From Afipia sp. P52-10 (GTDB lineage: Bacteria; Pseudomonadota; Alphaproteobacteria; Rhizobiales; Xanthobacteraceae): a stretch of 64,000 nucleotides of DNA. The notes below the pieces were generated by a model, which had not been told where the DNA came from, did not search any database, and worked only from the letters and a program-made list of their open reading frames with translations. This document shows, piece by piece, positions 21,327 through 33,622 of this stretch. Location: assembly GCF_000516555.1 (NCBI RefSeq), contig NZ_AZSJ01000007.1:681376-745375 (forward strand), read 5' to 3'. The position numbers and the translations under genes were made by a program. Within the stretch, counting starts at the first letter, position 1, and every line of letters starts with the position of its first letter.

Positions 21327-21602
21327 TCAGCGCTTTACCAACATCCGCCACGCCACCAGGATGATGATCGCGCCGATCGAGGCCGAAACCAGTGTCCGAA
21401 AGAAGCCAAAGACCGGGACTTCGGCGATCTCGGCGAGCTTCGCACCGACAAACGCCCCCGCCACGCCGACCAGAATGTTGGTGAAAATGCCATGGTTGGA
21501 CTGGGTGACCCGTTCGGCGATCCAACCGGCGATGGCGCCGATCACCAGCATCATGAAAAAGCCGACACCCGGCTGAGCAAAGAAAGTCTGAGCCTCGTTC
21601 AT
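21327..21602 (-). CDS. GlsB/YeaQ/YmgE family stress-response membrane protein (transglycosylase-associated)
   Basis: A 91-residue, three-helix inner-membrane protein. VIGAIAGWIAERV, the Gly-rich FTNILVGVAGAFVGAKLA and a final hydrophobic SIGAIIILVAWRMLVKR match the small GlsB/YeaQ family, which is widespread and often induced under stress or in stationary phase; its biochemical role is not established. It stands alone between the DUF4337 gene and ilvD, all on the minus strand. Confidence 0.88.
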   Translation of the reverse strand: MNEAQTFFAQPGVGFFMMLVIGAIAGWIAERVTQSNHGIFTNILVGVAGAFVGAKLAEIAEVPVFGFFRTLVSASIGAIIILVAWRMLVKR

Positions 21603-21685
21603 CCTGAATACCCCCTGTTATCCGCGGGAAGGCTAACGCAGGCCTTGATTCCCGTCACGTCGCCCGAGGCCGATCCTTCCGTCAC

Positions 21686-22285
21686 TCAGGCCAGGAAGGG
21701 CAATTCGACGGCGAGCGTGTAGCCGTTGAGCGTCAGCAGCGCCCCGGCGGCGCCGACGACCCCGCCAACCATGGCAAGCCACGGCAGGGTTGCGACGATC
21801 GAAACCGAGATCAGCACGATCGCGATCTGCAGCAACGCCTCCGCATAGTCGAAGTACGGGTCCTGCTTCAGGGCGTGATCGCGCTTGTTCTCGAATTCCT
21901 TGGCCTTGGCGAGAAGCTCCTTCTTGCCCTCGCGGGTTTCCGGCTCGCTTTCGTAGCGGGCTACCGTCTTGCGATAGGCATCGGCCTTGGCCTTGAGCGC
22001 TGCTTTCGCCTCCGCGCCAAGGCCTGCGTCCTGCAGAAATGCGAGCTCGATCGCGTCCGCCGCAAGATTGAAGTCGGTCTGCCGGATGTTCTTCGCCTGA
22101 TAAAATGCGAAGGTGTTCGACGCATAGATATTGTTGTTCGTCGCTTCCTTACCGGCGTTGGCTCCGCCGAGCCCTGTGATCGCCAGCAGCATCGCGAGAA
22201 TGGCGATGCCAACCGCCGCCCGCTGCTTGAAGCGGTCGTTCTGCCTTTCCTGATCCATCAAATCGGCGGCGTCTTCGGCTTTCAT
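21686..22285 (-). CDS. DUF4337 domain-containing membrane protein
   Basis: A 199-residue protein of unknown function. The start at 22285 (MKAEDAADLMDQERQ) is chosen over an in-frame start at 22324 because the N-terminus then reads as the usual charged DUF4337 head. A first membrane helix (about 24-42), NNNIYASNTFAFYQAKNIRQ, a charged probably coiled-coil domain in the middle (about 85-140), and two C-terminal helices (about 148-195) follow. DUF4337 proteins look like small membrane-anchored coiled-coil proteins; no reaction is known to me. It lies between lpdA and the GlsB-like gene. Confidence 0.85.
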   Translation of the reverse strand: MKAEDAADLMDQERQNDRFKQRAAVGIAILAMLLAITGLGGANAGKEATNNNIYASNTFAFYQAKNIRQTDFNLAADAIELAFLQDAGLGAEAKAALKAKADAYRKTVARYESEPETREGKKELLAKAKEFENKRDHALKQDPYFDYAEALLQIAIVLISVSIVATLPWLAMVGGVVGAAGALLTLNGYTLAVELPFLA

Positions 22286-22427
22286 CGGCGTCTCCTTTAC
22301 CAAAGGGCCGGACGATAGCCGCAAGGCCGTGTCACGATCGCGACGCGATCATGCTTCTCCACACGCTTATTTTGCTGTTAGCGCCAGAGCCCCCTCACGC
22401 GGGCGTTGTACACGTTTCCGGATAGGC

Positions 22428-23849
22428 TCAGACGTTGAGCACGCGCCCGTAGGCGTCAAGCACCGCCTCCTTCATCATCTCCGACAGGGTCGGATGCGGG
22501 AAGACCGTGTGCATCAGCTCTTCCTCGGTGGTCTCCAGGTTCATCGCCACGACGTAACCCTGGATCAACTCGGTGACCTCGGCGCCGACCATGTGCGCGC
22601 CGAGCAGCTGCCCGGTCTTCTTATCGAAGATCACCTTGATGAATCCCTGATCCTCACCGAGCGCGATCGCCTTGCCGTTGCCCGCGAACGGGAAGCGGCC
22701 GACGCGGATCTCCCGCCCCTGCTCCTTCGCCTTGGCTTCGGTGAGACCGACCGAAGCGATCTGCGGCTGGCAGTAGGTGCAGCCTGGGATCAAATTTTTG
22801 TCCATCGCATGCGGATGCAGGCCCTTGATGCCTTCGACGCAGATGACGCCTTCGTGCTCCGCCTTGTGCGCCAGCATCGGCGGACCCGCCACGTCGCCAA
22901 TGGCGTAGATGCCGGGAGCGTTGGTGCGGCACAGGCCATCGACCACCACGGTCCCGCGCTCGATCTTCACGCCAAGCTTCTCCAGCCCTAGGTTCTCGAC
23001 ATTGCCGACGACGCCGACCGCCGAAATCACCCGCGACACTTCCAGCGTCTGCGTGCCGCCCTTGCCGTCATCGATGGTTGCGACCACGCTGTCGCTCTTC
23101 TTGTCCAGCTTCGTCACCTTGGCACCGGTGAGGATCTTGATGCCCTGCTTCTCGAAGCTCTTGCGGGCGAAGGCGGCGACCTCCGCATCCTCAACCGGAA
23201 GGATCTGCGGCAGCACCTCAACAATGGTCACCTCCGCGCCCATGGTGCGGAAGAACGAGGCGAACTCGACGCCGATCGCGCCAGAGCCGACCACCAGCAG
23301 CGACTTGGGGATTTCCGGCGCGACCATCGCTTCGAAATAGGTCCAGACCAGCTTGCCGTCGCCTTCGAGCCCCGGCAGTGCGCGCGGCCGCGCACCGGTC
23401 GCGAGCACGATGTGCTTGGCCTGATAGGCGCCGGGACCAAGCGCTCCTTTCGGCGCGTCGGTCTTAGCAGCCTTTACCGTGATCTTGCCGGGCGCATCGA
23501 TGGTCGCCTCACCCCAGATCACCGTGACCTTGTTCTTGCGCATCAGGAAGCCGACGCCATCGTTCAGCCGCTTTGACACGCCGCGCGAGCGCTGCACCAC
23601 CGCCTTCGGATCGAACGAGACGTTGTCGGCCTTCAGCCCGTAGTCCTTGGCGTGCTGCATGTAATGGTAGATCTCGGCCGAGCGGAGCAACGCCTTGGTC
23701 GGGATGCAGCCCCAGTTCAGGCAGATGCCCCCGAGATAGGCCTTCTCGACGATCGCGGTCTTGAGACCGAGCTGCGCGGCACGGATCGCCGCCACATAGC
23801 CGCCGGGGCCGGAGCCGATGATCACAACGTCGAAGGATGTATCGGCCAT
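22428..23849 (-). CDS. lpdA: Dihydrolipoyl dehydrogenase (E3)
   Basis: A 473-residue FAD flavoprotein that reoxidises dihydrolipoamide for the pyruvate dehydrogenase complex and passes electrons to NAD+. The FAD fold VVIIGSGPGGYVAAIRAAQLG opens the protein (quoted in part: GSGPGGYVAA), the redox disulfide is GGICLNWGCIPTKALL, the NAD fold is LLVVGSGAIGVEFASFF, and the C-terminal His-Glu dyad lies in HTVFPHPTLSEMMKEA. It closes the pdhA-pdhB-pdhC-lpdA cluster, 188 bases after pdhC. Confidence 0.97.
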   Translation of the reverse strand: MADTSFDVVIIGSGPGGYVAAIRAAQLGLKTAIVEKAYLGGICLNWGCIPTKALLRSAEIYHYMQHAKDYGLKADNVSFDPKAVVQRSRGVSKRLNDGVGFLMRKNKVTVIWGEATIDAPGKITVKAAKTDAPKGALGPGAYQAKHIVLATGARPRALPGLEGDGKLVWTYFEAMVAPEIPKSLLVVGSGAIGVEFASFFRTMGAEVTIVEVLPQILPVEDAEVAAFARKSFEKQGIKILTGAKVTKLDKKSDSVVATIDDGKGGTQTLEVSRVISAVGVVGNVENLGLEKLGVKIERGTVVVDGLCRTNAPGIYAIGDVAGPPMLAHKAEHEGVICVEGIKGLHPHAMDKNLIPGCTYCQPQIASVGLTEAKAKEQGREIRVGRFPFAGNGKAIALGEDQGFIKVIFDKKTGQLLGAHMVGAEVTELIQGYVVAMNLETTEEELMHTVFPHPTLSEMMKEAVLDAYGRVLNV

Positions 23850-24037
23850 AAGGCACTCCGAACTTAACTCGGCCGCTGCGCGCGGCGGATCAACACCAGT
23901 CTCATCAGCCCGCCATCACGAGGGGCGGCGATATATCTTGCGACGTTAAGCTGATTCATTGCCGAACCGCTGATGATGACCGAGATTGCGCGATACGCGG
24001 CATCGACCTCCCCCTGCGCTCTCGATGGCTTTCGCGA

Positions 24038-25432
24038 CTACACCACCATCATCACCGGATTTTCGATCAGCCGTTTGAACGCAGCGAGGAATTCGGCGCC
24101 GAGCGCGCCATCAACGGCGCGATGATCGCAGGACAGCGTGGCGCTCATGATCGTGGCCACCTCGATCTTGCCGTCCCGCACCACGGCGCGCTCCTCACCG
24201 ACGCCGACCGCCAGAATGGTTGCATGCGGCGGGTTGATCACGCCGGAGAACTCCTTGATTCCGTACATGCCGAGGTTCGAGACCGCTGTGGTGCCGCCCT
24301 GATATTCCTCGGGCTTCAACTTGCGGGCGCGCGCGCGCGCCGCGAAATCCTTCATCTCGGCGGAAATGACCGAAACCGGCTTGCTGTGCGCATTGCGGAC
24401 GACCGGTGTGATCAATCCGCCGGGGATCGCGACCGCCACGCCGACGTCGGAGGCCTTGTGCTTGAGCATGGCGCCGTCGGTCCAGGTGACATTGGCGTCG
24501 GGCACACGCTGCAATGCCAGCGCCAGCGCCTTGATGACGAAGTCATTGACCGAGAGCTTGTAGGCCGGCTTGCCGTCCTTGTCCTTCGGCGCAGCCGCAT
24601 TGATCTCCTCGCGCGCGGCGGTGAGCTTGCCGATGTCACAATCGACCGTCAGATAAAAGTGCGGGATCGTCTGCTTCGACTGCGTCAGCCGCTGTGCGAT
24701 GATCTTGCGCATGTTGTCGTGTGGCACGACCTCGTAGGAGCCCTCGGCGAACATCGCGCGAACCTGCTGTTCGCTCGGGCCTGCAGCCAGTACCGGCGCC
24801 GCAGCCGCTGTGCCGGGCGCTGCTGGTGCAGCCTTCAGGCCCTTGCCAGACCTCGCTGCCTCCACGTCGCGGGCCACCACCCGGCCATGTGGGCCCGTAC
24901 CCTCGATACGTGCGACATCAATACCAGCATCCTTCGCCAACCGCCGCGCCAACGGCGACGAGAACACGCGAGACTGGCCCGAACCATTCATCGCCGCAGG
25001 CTGAGATGCCGCTGCGGGAGCCGCTGTAGTAGCCGCTGCAGTAGCCTTGGCCTGCGCTGGCGCCGCAGTGGGCGCAGCCGCTTGAGCGGAAGCCGCGGCA
25101 GGCTTGGCTTCACTGGTTGGGGCTTCCGCTTTCGCAGCCGCGGCAGGCTTAGCACCGCCACCACCGGCAGCCGCCGCCTTCACGTCCTCGCCTTCGCCCG
25201 CGAGCACGGCGATGACGTCGTTGACCGCGACATCCTGCGTTCCCTCCGGCACCAGGATCTTGGCGATCGTGCCGTCATCGACGGCCTCGACCTCCATGGT
25301 CGCCTTGTCGGTTTCGATCTCGGCGATAATGTCGCCAGACTTCACCGCGTCGCCTTCCTTCTTCAACCACTTCGCGAGGTTGCCCTTCTCCATGGTTGGC
25401 GACAGGGCGGGCATCAGAATGTTGATTGGCAT
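24038..25432 (-). CDS. pdhC: Pyruvate dehydrogenase complex dihydrolipoamide acetyltransferase (E2)
   Basis: A 464-residue E2 core subunit. One N-terminal lipoyl domain (residues 1-80) carries the lipoylated Lys in [12 protein letters not shown] long Ala/Pro/Lys linker follows, then the peripheral-subunit-binding domain ([20 protein letters not shown]) and the catalytic domain ending in [14 protein letters not shown], the HRxxxDG active site. It transfers acetyl groups to CoA. The pdhB stop is 60 bases upstream, so the genes are likely cotranscribed. The lipoyl domain is almost the same as that on PdhB. Confidence 0.97.
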   Translation of the reverse strand: MPINILMPALSPTMEKGNLAKWLKKEGDAVKSGDIIAEIETDKATMEVEAVDDGTIAKILVPEGTQDVAVNDVIAVLAGEGEDVKAAAAGGGGAKPAAAAKAEAPTSEAKPAAASAQAAAPTAAPAQAKATAAATTAAPAAASQPAAMNGSGQSRVFSSPLARRLAKDAGIDVARIEGTGPHGRVVARDVEAARSGKGLKAAPAAPGTAAAAPVLAAGPSEQQVRAMFAEGSYEVVPHDNMRKIIAQRLTQSKQTIPHFYLTVDCDIGKLTAAREEINAAAPKDKDGKPAYKLSVNDFVIKALALALQRVPDANVTWTDGAMLKHKASDVGVAVAIPGGLITPVVRNAHSKPVSVISAEMKDFAARARARKLKPEEYQGGTTAVSNLGMYGIKEFSGVINPPHATILAVGVGEERAVVRDGKIEVATIMSATLSCDHRAVDGALGAEFLAAFKRLIENPVMMVV

Positions 25433-25492
25433 GCTTTCACCCGTCGGGTCAGTACGGCAATGCGGGCAGGCGTCGGTCGGTCACGGCGATGC

Positions 25493-26902
<1,410 letters not shown>

Positions 26903-26917
26903 CGTCTGCTCCGCCAC

Positions 26918-27934
26918 TCAGCGCGTCACGTCGGTCCAGAGCTCGGCGGCATCCGGCTCCGGATCATTCTGGGCAAAATCGGCAGCCTCGTTGACGACCT
27001 GGCGCACCTGCGCATCGATCTTCTTCAACTCGTCCTCGGAGACCTTCAGTTCGAGCAAACGCTGGCGCACCTGCTCGATCGGGTCCTGGTCATGGCGGAC
27101 CTTCTCGACCTCCTCGCGGGTCCGGTACTTCGCAGGATCGGACATCGAGTGGCCGCGATAGCGATAGGTCTGCATCTCCAGGATGTAGGGACCGTTGCCC
27201 TCGCGGCACCACTTCACCGCCTTTTCGCCCGCGGCCTTCACCGCGCGCACGTCCATGCCATCAACCTGCTCACCTGGAATGTTGAACGACACGCCCCGCT
27301 TCGAAAAATCCTGCTGCGCCGAGGAGCGGCTGACGGCCGTGCCCATCGCGTAGCGATTGTTTTCGACAATATAGACGACCGGCAGCTTCCAGAGCTCGGC
27401 CATGTTGAAGCTTTCGTAGACCTGACCCTGGTTGGCTGCGCCGTCGCCGAAATAAGCGAGGCTGACATTGTCGTTGCTGCGGTAGCGGTTGGCGAAGGCG
27501 AGACCGGTTCCGAGCGACACCTGGGCGCCGACGATGCCGTGCCCGCCATAGAAGTGCTTATCCAGCGAGAACATGTGCATAGAGCCGCCCTTCCCCTTGG
27601 AATAGCCGCCACGCCTGCCGGTCAGTTCGGCCATTACGCCCTTGGGATCCATGCCGCAGGCCAGCATATGGCCGTGATCGCGGTAGCCGGTGATAACTTG
27701 ATCGCCCTCCTTCAACGTCATCTGCATGCCGACGACGACGGCCTCCTGGCCGATGTAGAGGTGACAAAAGCCGCCGATCGCGCCCATGCCGTAGAGCTGG
27801 CCCGCCTTCTCCTCGAAGCGGCGGATCAACAGCATCATACGCAGGGCTTCGAGTTCTTGTTCCTTGGTGAGAGCGGCGATCGCCGCCGTTTTGCCGTTGC
27901 CGGTAGAGGGGGACGACTTTTTCGCAACCGCCAT
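26918..27934 (-). CDS. pdhA: Pyruvate dehydrogenase E1 component subunit alpha
   Basis: A 338-residue E1-alpha. The start at 27934 (MAVAKKSSPSTGNG) is preferred; an in-frame ORF extends to 28192 but that extension has no similarity to E1-alpha. The thiamine-diphosphate motif begins GDGAANQGQVYESFNMAELW and ends IVENN; the phosphorylation-loop region RYRGHSMSDPAKYRTREEV is present, as is GFCHLYIGQEAVVVG. It is first in the pdhA-pdhB-pdhC-lpdA cluster, with 15 bases between its stop and the pdhB ATG. FtsB is encoded 157 bases upstream. Confidence 0.97.
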   Translation of the reverse strand: MAVAKKSSPSTGNGKTAAIAALTKEQELEALRMMLLIRRFEEKAGQLYGMGAIGGFCHLYIGQEAVVVGMQMTLKEGDQVITGYRDHGHMLACGMDPKGVMAELTGRRGGYSKGKGGSMHMFSLDKHFYGGHGIVGAQVSLGTGLAFANRYRSNDNVSLAYFGDGAANQGQVYESFNMAELWKLPVVYIVENNRYAMGTAVSRSSAQQDFSKRGVSFNIPGEQVDGMDVRAVKAAGEKAVKWCREGNGPYILEMQTYRYRGHSMSDPAKYRTREEVEKVRHDQDPIEQVRQRLLELKVSEDELKKIDAQVRQVVNEAADFAQNDPEPDAAELWTDVTR

Positions 27935-28091
27935 GTGATATCCAGAGGCTGATCCAACTCGGAAACTAGATGCTGAATAACCCAATTCAGCAAGCCCCGA
28001 AAGGATCACGCAATCCGTCAAATAGACGCGGTGCAAAACGCGCGTCAATCGACACGAACTTGCGCCGATGCCAAGGAAATTGGAAGAAAGT

Positions 28092-28409
28092 TCAGTTGTT
28101 GCGGATGACGCGCACGAGGTCTCGCGGATGCGCGAATTCGAGCTGGTAACGCGCCCGCTCGTCCAGCATGTCCGGATCGAGGCTCTCGGCACGCAGCAGC
28201 GATACGCGATGCTCCATCGTCGCGCGCTCTTGTTTCAAACGCGCAAGTTCGGTCGTCAGGGCAATGATCTCTTGGTCCAGCGCCTGCTGTGCGTGCAGAC
28301 CGTACTTCCCGGTGTAAGCGTTGACACCGAAATAGCCGATCAGAGCCGCAGCCATCGTGTAGAGCGCGACACCGGTCAGGAATGACTTGAGGCGGGTATG
28401 GGAGACCAT
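28092..28409 (-). CDS. ftsB: Septum formation initiator family protein (FtsB/DivIC-like)
   Basis: A 105-residue bitopic protein: short cytoplasmic N-terminus, one membrane helix (about 9-30), then a periplasmic coiled coil (about 38-72, ALDQEIIALTTELARLKQER). FtsB with FtsL and FtsQ links early and late division proteins and helps activate septal peptidoglycan synthesis. The assignment rests on size, topology and the position between eno and pdhA, where alphaproteobacteria commonly keep this gene; the sequence itself is weakly conserved. Confidence 0.83.
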   Translation of the reverse strand: MVSHTRLKSFLTGVALYTMAAALIGYFGVNAYTGKYGLHAQQALDQEIIALTTELARLKQERATMEHRVSLLRAESLDPDMLDERARYQLEFAHPRDLVRVIRNN

Positions 28410-28472
28410 GCCGCACGATGCGACGGCCGGGTTAATGGACCGCTAACAACCCGGCCGCGCGACGACAAACGA

Positions 28473-29027
28473 TCAGGCTTTGTTGCGTTCGACCCACTTG
28501 GCGAACTCGCCGAGATAGCTGACCAGGAACTGCTTCAGCGAATCCTTGATCAACTCCCCCTTGTCATCATAGGCGTCGCCGACGCCGCCGAGATACATCT
28601 CCGGCTGCTGCAGAATCGGGCCGCTGATGCCGGGTAGGATCTGCTGCAGGTGCTTGACCGCGCTGACGCCGCCATGCGCGCCGGGCGACGTGCCGATGAT
28701 GCCGACCGGACGGCCATTGAACGAGCTTTTGCCATAAGGGCGCGAGCCGATGTCGATGGCGTTCTTGAGAACGCCCGGGATCGAGCGGTTATACTCGGGC
28801 GTGACGAACAGCACCGCATCCGATTTCTGAATCTTTTCGCGAAACGCCACCCAATCCGCCGGCGGATTGGCTTCCAGGTCCTGGCTGAAGAAGGACAGCC
28901 CGTGCAGCGTAACGACATTGAGCGAAAGTGACGGCGGCGCCAGCTTGCTCAGCGCATTGGCGACACGAAGCGAGAAAGCCTCTTTACGAAGGCTGCCGAC
29001 GATGACGGCAACGTTGTAGGGAGCCAT
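28473..29027 (-). CDS. NADPH-dependent FMN reductase family protein
   Basis: A 184-residue flavodoxin-like protein of the NADPH-dependent FMN reductase / chromate-quinone reductase family. VIVGSLRKEAFSLRVANAL holds the FMN phosphate loop; FVTPEYNRSIPGVLKNAIDI and GTSPGAHGGVSAVKHLQQIL are the other conserved flavin-binding segments. Members reduce FMN, quinones, azo dyes or chromate, so the physiological substrate is open. It sits between ftsB and eno on the minus strand and has a cluster of TGCA repeats upstream. Confidence 0.9.
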   Translation of the reverse strand: MAPYNVAVIVGSLRKEAFSLRVANALSKLAPPSLSLNVVTLHGLSFFSQDLEANPPADWVAFREKIQKSDAVLFVTPEYNRSIPGVLKNAIDIGSRPYGKSSFNGRPVGIIGTSPGAHGGVSAVKHLQQILPGISGPILQQPEMYLGGVGDAYDDKGELIKDSLKQFLVSYLGEFAKWVERNKA

Positions 29028-29084
29028 GACGAATATCCTCTTATCTGGGTCAAGCGCCGTGGCCGGGTGGGCGTGACGCTGCAG

Positions 29085-29126
29085 TGCAATCTACATGCAT
29101 CTGCATGAAAGAAGATGCAAGTGCAT
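29085..29126. promoter_or_regulatory. Cluster of TGCA repeats upstream of the FMN reductase, possible operator
   Basis: Five TGCA elements occur within 42 bases (29085, 29096, 29102, 29116, 29122). Two of the pairs form an imperfect inverted repeat: TGCATCTGCAT at 29096-29106 and ATGCAAGTGCA at 29115-29125, 9 of 11 positions paired. It lies about 60-100 bases before the reductase start, where an operator would be expected. Confidence 0.45.
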
Positions 29127-29182
29127 ACTGATCAAAATCCGCCCCGATGACGGGAGCGTGAACGAGCTCCGCAGAAACGACA

Positions 29183-29213
29183 AGAGCCTGATCCGCGGGT
29201 GGGATCAGGCTCT
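29183..29213 (-). terminator. Intrinsic terminator downstream of eno
   Basis: A perfect 12-base stem (AGAGCCTGATCC / GGATCAGGCTCT) with a 7-base loop lies 43 bases past the eno stop on the minus strand and is followed there by TTGTCGTTTCT. It separates eno from the FMN reductase gene and would end the eno transcript. Confidence 0.75.
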
Positions 29214-29256
29214 ATTCTACCAGTCGGAACAATCAGGAGCGCTCAGCCCTGCTCTT

Positions 29257-30552
<1,296 letters not shown>

Positions 30553-30688
30553 TCAGCTTGTAGGGTGTCACTTTCGCCGGAGCTTCTACAGGAAGCAGCG
30601 GCCATGGCAAAGACCGCCAGCCACGGGCGCCCCTGCGTCAGGTGACCTGGCTGGCGGGAATGGTTATTAGGACACAACGGAGTCCCCC

Positions 30689-31162
30689 ATGGCTAAGAAA
30701 ATCGCCCCAAAATCGCCACGTCCTCTGCAACTCGGACGCGCCGTCGCCTGGCCGAAAACGCCAGATGAAGCTCAGATCGACAGGGTGCCGAATCCGCAAA
30801 GCGGAACGAATTATCTCGTTCGGTTCGCCGCCCCCGAGTTTACCTCGATGTGTCCGGTCACCGGTCAGCCGGATTTCGCCCACCTGGTCATCGACTACGT
30901 GCCGGGCCGCTGGCTGATCGAATCGAAGTCGCTCAAGCTCTATCTTGCGAGCTTCCGCAACCATGCGGGCTTCCACGAAGACTGCACGGTGACCGTCGGC
31001 AAGCGGATCGCCGACGAAATCAAGCCGCGCTGGCTGCGCATCGGCGGCTACTGGTACCCGCGCGGCGGCATTCCGATCGACGTGTTCTGGCAGACAGGCC
31101 GCGCACCAAGGGACGTCTGGATTCCCGATCAGGGCGTCGCACCCTATCGCGGGCGCGGCTGA
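30689..31162 (+). CDS. queF: NADPH-dependent 7-cyano-7-deazaguanine reductase (preQ0 reductase)
   Basis: A 157-residue unimodular QueF that reduces preQ0 to preQ1 in queuosine synthesis. The thioimide-forming Cys55 lies in [16 protein letters not shown], with Asp62 in the same motif, and [18 protein letters not shown] supplies substrate contacts. Length is typical of the short QueF class. It is the only plus-strand gene between secG and xth, standing alone between eno and the MFS array. I do not see a preQ1 riboswitch in its short upstream region. Confidence 0.96.
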   Translation: MAKKIAPKSPRPLQLGRAVAWPKTPDEAQIDRVPNPQSGTNYLVRFAAPEFTSMCPVTGQPDFAHLVIDYVPGRWLIESKSLKLYLASFRNHAGFHEDCTVTVGKRIADEIKPRWLRIGGYWYPRGGIPIDVFWQTGRAPRDVWIPDQGVAPYRGRG

Positions 31163-31171
31163 CCGCTCGCG

Positions 31172-32395
31172 CTATTTGCCATGCTCACCGCCGAACGCGA
31201 CGTCCGGCGGGTGACGGTGGCGCAGCTTTCTCGCACAGAAAATGCCGACGGACAGGATCAGCATCGCGGTCGTCAGCAGCGTCGGCAGCTTGCCGACGTA
31301 GGTCAGGCCGAGGCCATACGTCAGCGGCCCGGAAAACTGACCGCAGTTGAAGCAGAACGCCTGTAGCGACACCGCGCTTGCGCGGGCATCCGGCGCAATC
31401 TCCGAGGTGAACACCTGGAAGCCGCCATGGATCAGATAGAAGCCGTATCCCATCAGCATGAAGTTGAAGAACTGCACCTGCCAGGGTGGTCCGAAGGCGA
31501 TAATGGCGATCTGCGAGGCAATGAACGTAGCACCTGCAACCATCAAGGCGTTGTCACCGAAGCGCGCGAGCAACCGTGAAACGGTGGCCGCATACATCAG
31601 GCCGCCAACGGCGTAGCCGCCAATCACAAGACCCGCGATGGCAAGGCGCGGCTCGCCAAGCTGCTGCAGGAACGAGGCGACATAAGGCAGCATGCCGAAG
31701 ATGCACAGCCCTTCGACGAACACGCCGAGATAGCAGATGCGGGCGTTCGGGTGGCTGAGGATGCGCCTGTAGTTCTGCGCGATCAGCGCGGGATCAACGG
31801 GCTTGCCGGGCAGACCGAGCTGATGGCGAAAGCCCCACGCCACGGCCAGCGAGATCACCAGGATGAAGCTGCCGAGGATGGAGAATACCCCGCGCCAGCC
31901 GACCAGATCGCCCAGCACACCGGAAAAACTCGCCCCCAGCAGGTTGCCGGTCAGCGCGCCGGCCATGATCCGGCTCATAGCGATGCGCCGTTTCTCGACC
32001 GGGAAAAGGTCGCCCGTGAGCCCCATTGCGACGGGAAACACGCCGCCCGCGCCCAATCCGCAGATGATGCGTGACGCCAGCAGGAGCTCGAACGACGTCG
32101 TAAACGAGCCAACGATGTTGGCGATGCCGAGAACGATCAAGCAGGTCAAAATCACCTTAGGCTTGCCGAACAGATCGGCCACCATGCCAAGCGGCAATTG
32201 TACGAACGCGAAGGCTATGGCCGACGCCGAGGCAAGCGTCGCCGCGGTCGTGATGTTCACGGCCATCTGCTCGCTGATCTGCGGCACCACCGGATCGATG
32301 ACGCGTGACGTCAGACCCGCGGCAAAGTTCCCCATCGCGATGATGGGGAGCAGATATTGCATGGCATGGGACGATGAGGTCGTAGACGGGGCCAT
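31172..32395 (-). CDS. MFS transporter, third of three tandem paralogues
   Basis: A 407-residue major facilitator protein with about twelve hydrophobic helices. The DHA1-type signature after TM2 reads PLGMVADLFGKPKVIL and TM4 carries LLASRIICGLGAGGVFPVAMG. It shares blocks with its two upstream neighbours (e.g. LGEPRLAIAGLVIGGYAVGG). It ends LRHRHPPDVAF, close to the LRHRHARVAED of the first copy but unlike the second. A start at 32362 (MQYLLPII) is possible and would match the other copies better. It is 6 bases downstream of the second copy. Substrate unknown; drug or metabolite export is the usual family role. Confidence 0.88.
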   Translation of the reverse strand: MAPSTTSSSHAMQYLLPIIAMGNFAAGLTSRVIDPVVPQISEQMAVNITTAATLASASAIAFAFVQLPLGMVADLFGKPKVILTCLIVLGIANIVGSFTTSFELLLASRIICGLGAGGVFPVAMGLTGDLFPVEKRRIAMSRIMAGALTGNLLGASFSGVLGDLVGWRGVFSILGSFILVISLAVAWGFRHQLGLPGKPVDPALIAQNYRRILSHPNARICYLGVFVEGLCIFGMLPYVASFLQQLGEPRLAIAGLVIGGYAVGGLMYAATVSRLLARFGDNALMVAGATFIASQIAIIAFGPPWQVQFFNFMLMGYGFYLIHGGFQVFTSEIAPDARASAVSLQAFCFNCGQFSGPLTYGLGLTYVGKLPTLLTTAMLILSVGIFCARKLRHRHPPDVAFGGEHGK

Positions 32396-32401
32396 TCGGC
32401 G

Positions 32402-33622
32402 TTAGTTCGTAGTCTTGGAGCCGCTTTTTGAGGAATACTGACCTAGCAGCCAGGAACAGATCGGACCAATGACCAATAGTAATGCGGCTGCGGCAAAAAG
32501 CGTTGGAATTTTGCCCGCATAGAGCAGCCCGAGGCCATAGATCAGCGGACCGGTGAACTGGCCGCAGAAAAAACAGAACGCCTGCAGTGACAGCGCCCCT
32601 GCCCGAGCCTCCGGCGCGATCTCCGAGATCAGCACCTGGAACGAACCGTGGATCAGGAAGAAGCCCCATCCCATCACCATGCAGCTTGCAAACTGAGCCG
32701 GCCATGACGGGCCGAACGCGATCACCACGATCTGCGAGGCGGCGATGGCACCGCCGAGCGCGATCAGCCCGCGTTCCTTGAAGATCGGCAACAGCCGCGC
32801 GACGCTTGCTGCATAGAGCAACCCGCCAAGGGCAAAACCGGCGATGACGAGCCCTGCGATCGATAACCTGGGTTCACCGAGCTCCTGCAGGAATGCGGCG
32901 ATGAACGGAAACAGGCCCATCACGCAGATGCCTTCGATGAACACGCCGCCATAGCAGATCCGCGCGTACGGGTGCTTCAGGATGCGCCGGTAGTTGCCTG
33001 CGATCACGGCGATGTCGACGGCCTTGCCCTTGCTCGCCATCTGGCTGCGAAAGCCCCATGCGACAGCGATTGAGGCCAGCAACACGACGATGCCGATCGA
33101 CGACAGCACGCCGCGCCAGCCGGCAAAATCGCCGAGCACGCCCGCGTAAGTGGCGCCGAGCAGATTGCCCGCGGTCGCTCCGGCGAGAATCCGGCTCATC
33201 GCCACCTGGCGCTTGTCGATGCCGAAGATGTCGCCGACCAGCCCCATCGCCACCGGGAACACACCGCCTGCGCCGATGCCGCAGACAATCCGCGAGACCA
33301 AGAGCCATTCGAACGAGGTCGCGAATGCCCCGGCGATATTGGCAAGGCCAAGAATGACGAGACAGGTCAGGATCAGCCGCGGCTTGCCGAACAGGTCGGC
33401 GATGGCGCCGAGCGGCAACTGAATGAAGGCGAAGCTGATCGCGGTCGCCGACGCCAGTGTGGCAACGGCCGGAATGCTGACCAGCAGTTGCGCGCTCACC
33501 TGCGGCAGGACGGGGTCCATCGCACGCGTGGACAGCCCAGCCGCAAAGTTGGCCATAGCGATGATGGGAAGCAGATAATGCATCGACGAACAGGCGAAGA
33601 ACCGGCGCCCGTTGTCAATCAT
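32402..33622 (-). CDS. MFS transporter, second of three tandem paralogues
   Basis: A 406-residue major facilitator protein. PLGAIADLFGKPRLILTCLV and LLVSRIVCGIGAGGVFPVAM are the family loops, and LGEPRLSIAGLVIAGFALGG marks the same block as the neighbours. Its start (ATGA at 33619-33622) overlaps the stop of the first copy, so translation is coupled; an alternative start at 33583 (MHYLLPII) aligns with the first residues of the other copies. The C-terminus, KSGSKTTN, differs from copies one and three. Function unknown beyond proton-coupled transport. Confidence 0.88.
   Translation of the reverse strand: MIDNGRRFFACSSMHYLLPIIAMANFAAGLSTRAMDPVLPQVSAQLLVSIPAVATLASATAISFAFIQLPLGAIADLFGKPRLILTCLVILGLANIAGAFATSFEWLLVSRIVCGIGAGGVFPVAMGLVGDIFGIDKRQVAMSRILAGATAGNLLGATYAGVLGDFAGWRGVLSSIGIVVLLASIAVAWGFRSQMASKGKAVDIAVIAGNYRRILKHPYARICYGGVFIEGICVMGLFPFIAAFLQELGEPRLSIAGLVIAGFALGGLLYAASVARLLPIFKERGLIALGGAIAASQIVVIAFGPSWPAQFASCMVMGWGFFLIHGSFQVLISEIAPEARAGALSLQAFCFFCGQFTGPLIYGLGLLYAGKIPTLFAAAALLLVIGPICSWLLGQYSSKSGSKTTN

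Noticed and set aside
27935..28192. N-terminal extension of pdhA
   Set aside because: The extension is not similar to E1-alpha, and MAVAKKSS at 27934 fits the family start.
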